This document shows, piece by piece, positions 59,744 to 64,000 of a stretch of 64,000 nt of DNA. The position numbers and the translations under genes are program-made. Numbering within the stretch: the first letter of the stretch is position 1; the number at the start of each line of letters is the position of its first letter. Under the pieces are notes generated by a model that searched no databases, was not told the origin of the DNA, and worked only from the letters and a program-made list of their open reading frames with translations. Source of the stretch: Oscillospiraceae bacterium (GTDB lineage: Bacteria > Bacillota_A > Clostridia > Oscillospirales > Ruminococcaceae); the NCBI GenBank assembly GCA_017829075.1, contig JAGAJA010000021.1, forward strand, positions 1 through 64,000, given 5' to 3'.

Positions 59744-61201
59744 ATGAATTTAGAGCAGCTTTTTGACGGCATTGAGGAAGTGCCGGAGAATATCAGAACA
59801 AGAGAGGTTCTTGGCGTGACCTCGGACAGCCGTGAGGTGCAGCCGGGTTTTGTGTTCGTGTGCGTAAAGGGCAAGTCCTTTGACGGACACAGCGCGGCTG
59901 AGGAAATGCTGAATAAAGGCGCGTGCGCGGTGGTGACAGAACGCAGGCTGGGGCTTGACGGGGAAATACTTGTGCAGGACTCCCGGCGGCTGTACCCGGA
60001 GATACTGTCGGCATTCTACGGCAGACCCACCCGGAGGATCACCCTCGGCGCGGTGACAGGAACAAACGGCAAAACCACCACAGTGAATCTCTGCGCCCAG
60101 ATAACAAGAGCCTTGGGAAAGCAGACCGGAGTTATCGGAACAGTGGGCTGCGACACCGGAAAGGGTCTTGAATATTCGCATGACGGGCCGCCTACCACCC
60201 CAGAACCCCGCAGGCTGTATCAGCTTTTCCGGGAAATGGCGGATATCGGCACGGAATACTGCTTCCTTGAAGCAAGTTCACAGGCTCTGGCGCAGCACAG
60301 ATTTGCGGCAGAGCGGTTCAGAGCGGGAGCGTTCACCAATCTCACGCAGGATCATCTTGACTACCACGGCACAATGGAGGAATACTATAAAGCAAAGAGA
60401 ATGCTTATGGATATGTCCGACACTGCTGTAATAAATATTGACGACGAATACGGCAGACGAACGCTTGAATACTGCCGCAGCAGGGGAATTCCGGCGGTCA
60501 GCACAAGCGTACATGGCGAAGCAGATTTCTACGCGGAGTTCATAAAGCTAAGACCGGACGGCGCGGAGTTTCTGCTGACCTGCCCGGACAAGGAGAAAAG
60601 CTGGGTTGCGAAGATTCCGCTCACCGGGCTTTATAACGTGAGCAATGCTGTTCAGGCGGCGGTAATGGTGTACTTCATGGGATTTCCGATGGAGGACGTG
60701 CTGGCGGCTCTGGAGAAAAGTCCCGGAGTAAGCGGCAGGCTTGAAACGGTGTATCAGGGTGAATTTACGGTAATACGGGATTACGCTCACACCGAGGACG
60801 GGCTTGACAAGCTGCTGTCCACCCTGAAGCCGCTGACAAAGGGCAGGCTGATAGTCCTGTTCGGCGCGGCAGGAGAGCGTGACGCGGGGAAGCGTCCCGC
60901 AATGGGCAGAGCGGCGGCGAAGTGGGGAGATATCCTCATAATCACCACCGACAGCCCCCGGCATGAACCTCCCCAGCAGACGATAGACGATGTTAAGGCA
61001 GGAGTTCCTACTGGTGTTGAGTACGAAGAATTCATAGACCGCAGAGCGGCGATATTCCGGGCTTTGGATTTGGCGCAGCCGGGGGATATGGTCGCGCTGT
61101 GCGGCAAGGGGCATGAGGACTATCAGGCGATAGGCGACGAATACCTGCCCTTTGATGAGCGGGAGATAGTCGGTGAGTGGCTGAAATTACACAATAAATA
61201 A
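59744..61201 (+). CDS. murE: UDP-MurNAc-dipeptide ligase, probably meso-DAP adding
   Basis: 485 residues. SDSREVQPGFVFVCVKG, ATP loop VTGTNGKTTTVNL, SSQALAQHRFA, NLTQDHLDYHGTMEEYYKAK, and the substrate motif as TTDSPRHEPPQ. The arginine that selects diaminopimelate is kept, but the usual DNPR reads DSPR. It adds the third residue of the stem peptide. Confidence 0.95.
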   Translation: MNLEQLFDGIEEVPENIRTREVLGVTSDSREVQPGFVFVCVKGKSFDGHSAAEEMLNKGACAVVTERRLGLDGEILVQDSRRLYPEILSAFYGRPTRRITLGAVTGTNGKTTTVNLCAQITRALGKQTGVIGTVGCDTGKGLEYSHDGPPTTPEPRRLYQLFREMADIGTEYCFLEASSQALAQHRFAAERFRAGAFTNLTQDHLDYHGTMEEYYKAKRMLMDMSDTAVINIDDEYGRRTLEYCRSRGIPAVSTSVHGEADFYAEFIKLRPDGAEFLLTCPDKEKSWVAKIPLTGLYNVSNAVQAAVMVYFMGFPMEDVLAALEKSPGVSGRLETVYQGEFTVIRDYAHTEDGLDKLLSTLKPLTKGRLIVLFGAAGERDAGKRPAMGRAAAKWGDILIITTDSPRHEPPQQTIDDVKAGVPTGVEYEEFIDRRAAIFRALDLAQPGDMVALCGKGHEDYQAIGDEYLPFDEREIVGEWLKLHNK

Positions 61202-61213
61202 GGCGGTGCGAGA

Positions 61214-62557
61214 ATGTTTACTGCAAAAGAGATAGCGGAGGTAACAGGCGGGCGGCTTATCGGCTCAGATGCGGCGATAAGCGGAGTTTCCACCGACACC
61301 CGGACGATAGAAAAGGGACTGCTGTTCGTTGCCGTAAAAGGCGAAAGCTTTGACGGAAACGACTTTATTGACGCAGCCGCCGAAAATGGCGCGGCTGCCG
61401 CAGTTTCCGACCGGGAAAGCGGCGCGGAAAGCCACAGTATCCCGGTCATTCTGGTACAGGACAGCCGGACGGCGCAGCTTGCCCTTGCGCATTATCACCG
61501 GAGCAAATTCCCGCTGAAGCTGGTGGGAGTTACCGGAAGCGTGGGAAAGACCTCCACAAAGGACATGGTTTACGCGGTGCTTTCCGGGAAATTCAACACC
61601 CTGCGCACCGAGGGGAATTTTAACAACGACATCGGCCTTCCCCGGACTTTGTTCCGGCTGAATGAGGAATACGGCGCGGCGGTCATTGAAATGGGAATGT
61701 CAGATCTTGGGGAGATAAGCGTACTTTCAAAGGCAGCGGCTCCGGATATCTGCATTATCACAAATATCGGCTGGTGCCACATTGAAAATCTAAAGACCAG
61801 AGAGAATATCCTGCGGGCAAAGCTGGAGATACTGGACGGAGCCTCGGAAAACTCGCCGCTTATCCTGAACGGCGATGACGAGTACCTGAAAACAGTATCA
61901 ATTCCCGGCAGACGGATCGTGAAATACGGGCTTTCTGAGGGTTGCGACGTCCGGGCGGAGGATAGCGTCCAGACCGCAGAGGGAAGCGCATTCACGCTGA
62001 TATATCAAGGCAGGAAATACAACGCAAAGCTCCCGGTAGTGGGAGAACATCACGTCATGAACGCTCTTGCTGCATTCGCGGCGGGAATTGAAGCGGGAAT
62101 GACCCCGGAGGAGATAGTCCCGGCATTTATGCGGTATGAAGCCTCCGGAATGCGTCAGAAGATAGAGAAGCGGGGCGAAGTCACGGTTATTCTGGACTGC
62201 TACAACGCAAGCCCGACTTCTATGGAATCCTCCCTGTCGGTGCTTGGAGGAATGGACTGCTCCGGCAGGAAAATAGCAGTCCTCGGCGATATGCTGGAAT
62301 TGGGCGAAATGTCGGCGCAGCTTCACGCAGGAGTGGCTGAATACATTGTGAAAAATGCGGACTGCGCATTCCTGTACGGCGGGGAAATGGCTCACTGCCG
62401 GGACAGACTGGCGGCGCAGGGCTTTGAGGTGCATTATTCTCAAGATAAGTCGGCGCTCGCGGACGAGCTGGTGAATTATCTCAGACCCGGCGATACGGCG
62501 CTGTTCAAGGGCAGCCGGGGAATGCGAATGGAAGAGATCGCCGAAAAGGTGAAATAA
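61214..62557 (+). CDS. murF: UDP-MurNAc-tripeptide--D-Ala-D-Ala ligase
   Basis: 447 residues, start preceded by AAGGCGGTGCGAGA. STDTRTIEKGLLFVAVKGE, ATP loop VTGSVGKTSTKDMV, EGNFNNDIGLPRTLF, VIEMGMSDLGEISVLSKAAAPDICIITNIG, DCYNASPTSMESSL. It completes the pentapeptide precursor. Twelve bases follow murE, so the two are translated together. Confidence 0.96.
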   Translation: MFTAKEIAEVTGGRLIGSDAAISGVSTDTRTIEKGLLFVAVKGESFDGNDFIDAAAENGAAAAVSDRESGAESHSIPVILVQDSRTAQLALAHYHRSKFPLKLVGVTGSVGKTSTKDMVYAVLSGKFNTLRTEGNFNNDIGLPRTLFRLNEEYGAAVIEMGMSDLGEISVLSKAAAPDICIITNIGWCHIENLKTRENILRAKLEILDGASENSPLILNGDDEYLKTVSIPGRRIVKYGLSEGCDVRAEDSVQTAEGSAFTLIYQGRKYNAKLPVVGEHHVMNALAAFAAGIEAGMTPEEIVPAFMRYEASGMRQKIEKRGEVTVILDCYNASPTSMESSLSVLGGMDCSGRKIAVLGDMLELGEMSAQLHAGVAEYIVKNADCAFLYGGEMAHCRDRLAAQGFEVHYSQDKSALADELVNYLRPGDTALFKGSRGMRMEEIAEKVK

Positions 62558-62594
62558 ATTTCAGGCTTTTACATTGCCTGAGCGGGGGAACAAT

Positions 62595-63641
62595 ATGGTT
62601 ACTTGGATAAGCGTAATTGCTGCTGCGGTAGCATTCGGAATAACATGGCTTGCGGGGGTGTGGTTTATACCGTTCCTGCATAAGCTGAAATACGGTCAGA
62701 CGATACTTGACATAGGCCCGAAATGGCATAAGGCTAAAAAGCAGGGAACTCCCACCATGGGCGGTATTATGTTCATTATCGCGGTGTGCCTGTGCTTTGC
62801 CTGCGGAATGATACTGTTCCAGCCGCTTGCCGGGAAGAATTTTGCCGGCGAGGACAAACAGGAGATGATCCGGGCATTATCCGGGCTTATCATGGCGGTA
62901 ATGTTCGGCTTTATGGGCTTCCTCGATGACTTCATCAAGGTGAAGAAGAAGCACAACGAGGGTCTGACAGTAATGCAGAAGATCGTGATACAGGTGCTTA
63001 TCATCGCCGCGTATTTCGCAACGCTTTATCTCAGCGGAGTTACCCGCACTGCTATCCAGTTCCCGTGGGGCTGGGAGCTTGATCTTGGGCTTCTGTACTA
63101 CCCGATCATGGGCGTGATCATTCTGTATCTCGTCAATGCAGTGAACCTCACCGACGGAATTGACGGGCTTTGCTCCTGCGTGACGGTGGTATATATGGCG
63201 GCATTCGCCTGCATTGCGGGAATTCTCGGAATGTTCTGCGAGGGGCTGCTGGCGCTGTGCGTGGCTGGGGGCTGCATCGGCTTCCTGATGTGGAATTTCC
63301 CTCCCGCAAAGGTATTCATGGGCGATACCGGCTCGATGTTCCTCGGAGGCGTGGTATGCGCGCTGGGAGTAGGCTGCGGCGCGGAGTTCCTCATGCTTGT
63401 GGCTGCGCTGGTGTACATCTGCGAGGCGCTTTCAGTGGTAATTCAGGTGACGGTTTTCAAGATCACGAAGAAGATCTATCATACAAAAGAGGGCAAGCGG
63501 CTGTTCAAGATGACGCCTATTCATCATCATTTTGAGCTGAGCGGCTGGAGCGAGGTAAAGATAGACGTTGTATTCTCGTCAGTTGCTGCGGTGCTGGGCG
63601 CAGGCGCAGTCCTTATGGCGATAGGTATGTTCGGCAGATAA
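62595..63641 (+). CDS. mraY: Phospho-MurNAc-pentapeptide transferase
   Basis: 348 residues from the ATG preceded by GAGCGGGGGAACA. About ten membrane helices. Motifs KWHKAKKQGTPTMGG, the catalytic aspartates in GFLDDFIKVKKK, NLTDGIDGL, FMGDTGSMFLGG, and MTPIHHHFELSGW. It makes lipid I on the inner face of the membrane. Confidence 0.96.
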   Translation: MVTWISVIAAAVAFGITWLAGVWFIPFLHKLKYGQTILDIGPKWHKAKKQGTPTMGGIMFIIAVCLCFACGMILFQPLAGKNFAGEDKQEMIRALSGLIMAVMFGFMGFLDDFIKVKKKHNEGLTVMQKIVIQVLIIAAYFATLYLSGVTRTAIQFPWGWELDLGLLYYPIMGVIILYLVNAVNLTDGIDGLCSCVTVVYMAAFACIAGILGMFCEGLLALCVAGGCIGFLMWNFPPAKVFMGDTGSMFLGGVVCALGVGCGAEFLMLVAALVYICEALSVVIQVTVFKITKKIYHTKEGKRLFKMTPIHHHFELSGWSEVKIDVVFSSVAAVLGAGAVLMAIGMFGR

Positions 63642-63654
63642 TTCGGAGGTGCGT

Positions 63655-64000
63655 ATGGCGGCAGAGTCAAGAACGGAGCGGGGAAATACTCCTCAGACCG
63701 CAAACAAGAAAGCGGCAGCTCCCGCAAAGAAAAAGGAAAAAGACCCGCACAAGATCGGCCCGTTCTATTTCGGCGGCGCAATAGATATGCCTATGCTGGT
63801 CATTACGATAGTGCTGCTGGTGCTTGGGATAACGGCAATGTTTTCGGCTAGCCACGCGCTGTCCTACCGTGACAACGAGGGCGACTCGTTCCAGTATGCG
63901 ACAAAGCAGGTGACCTTTGCAGTAGCGGGTCTGGTGGCTATGTTTTTCATAAGCTTCATGGATTACCGTATACTGATGCATGAGTGGCACCCGAAGCTTT
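63655..64000 (+). CDS. FtsW/SpoVE-type SEDS glycosyltransferase, 5' part
   Basis: The ATG follows TTCGGAGGTGCGT and the frame stays open to the window end (115 residues seen). A lysine-rich cytoplasmic N-terminus of about 35 residues leads to the first SEDS membrane helix (MPMLVITIVLLVLGITAMFSASHALS), then ATKQVTFAVAGLVAMFFISFMDYRIL. The pattern of the opening two helices and the position after mraY fit FtsW/SpoVE, which polymerises glycan strands with a class B PBP. In many Firmicutes murD lies between mraY and ftsW. Here it does not. Confidence 0.85.
   Translation, partial: MAAESRTERGNTPQTANKKAAAPAKKKEKDPHKIGPFYFGGAIDMPMLVITIVLLVLGITAMFSASHALSYRDNEGDSFQYATKQVTFAVAGLVAMFFISFMDYRILMHEWHPKL

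Overview
The window looks like a chromosome segment of an anaerobic gut-type Clostridia, most likely Oscillospiraceae/Ruminococcaceae. The evidence is the dcw order (mraZ-rsmH-ftsL-PBP-murE-murF-mraY-ftsW), secG next to rnr, a split ferredoxin-containing glutamate synthase with an ANTAR regulator, a GatCAB operon, and textbook sigma-A promoters. No rRNA, tRNA or CRISPR array was found.

Bases 1 to about 20,700 are a mosaic of mobile elements. The window opens inside the tail of a large serine recombinase whose end abuts a helicase gene of another conjugative element, cut in its motif VI. The conjugative remnant holds an AT-rich HNH cassette with its own promoter and terminator, a Toprim/DUF3991 protein, an oriT-like stretch, a Mob_Pre relaxase broken by a one-base frameshift, and a divergently controlled XRE repressor. 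Next come an ECF sigma/anti-sigma pair with three exported proteins (one an M23 peptidase), a second XRE gene and a tyrosine integrase flanked by a 25-bp inverted repeat. Then follows an unusual three-gene cargo: an SHMT-fold PLP enzyme, a zinc alcohol dehydrogenase and a STAND ATPase. Its two transcription units share an identical 22-bp upstream element. A XerC-like recombinase, a strongly structured non-coding region with a terminator, a tnpW-like gene and a complete TnpX-like recombinase close the island.

Bases 20,700 to 39,400 are housekeeping: a CpoA/LafB-like glycosyltransferase, a small NrdD-C-terminus-like protein, DUF368, secG, rnr, malQ, a MATE exporter, a fucose-isomerase-family protein, DUF4363/DUF421, a U32 protein, an SCP2-like protein, an SGNH lipoprotein and gatCAB.

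Bases 39,600 to 45,530 are a six-gene glutamate synthase operon: amidotransferase, FMN/ferredoxin synthase domain, ferredoxin, FAD oxidoreductase, GXGXG domain and ANTAR regulator. A 236-bp MITE-like palindromic element separates it from a polyamine cluster (45,830 to 53,560). That cluster encodes both the AdoMet-decarboxylase/aminopropyltransferase route and the carboxy(nor)spermidine dehydrogenase/decarboxylase route.

Bases 55,020 to 64,000 are the cell-wall/division cluster. It is preceded by three helically phased MraZ boxes and ends inside an ftsW/spoVE-type gene. murD is not at its common position between mraY and ftsW.
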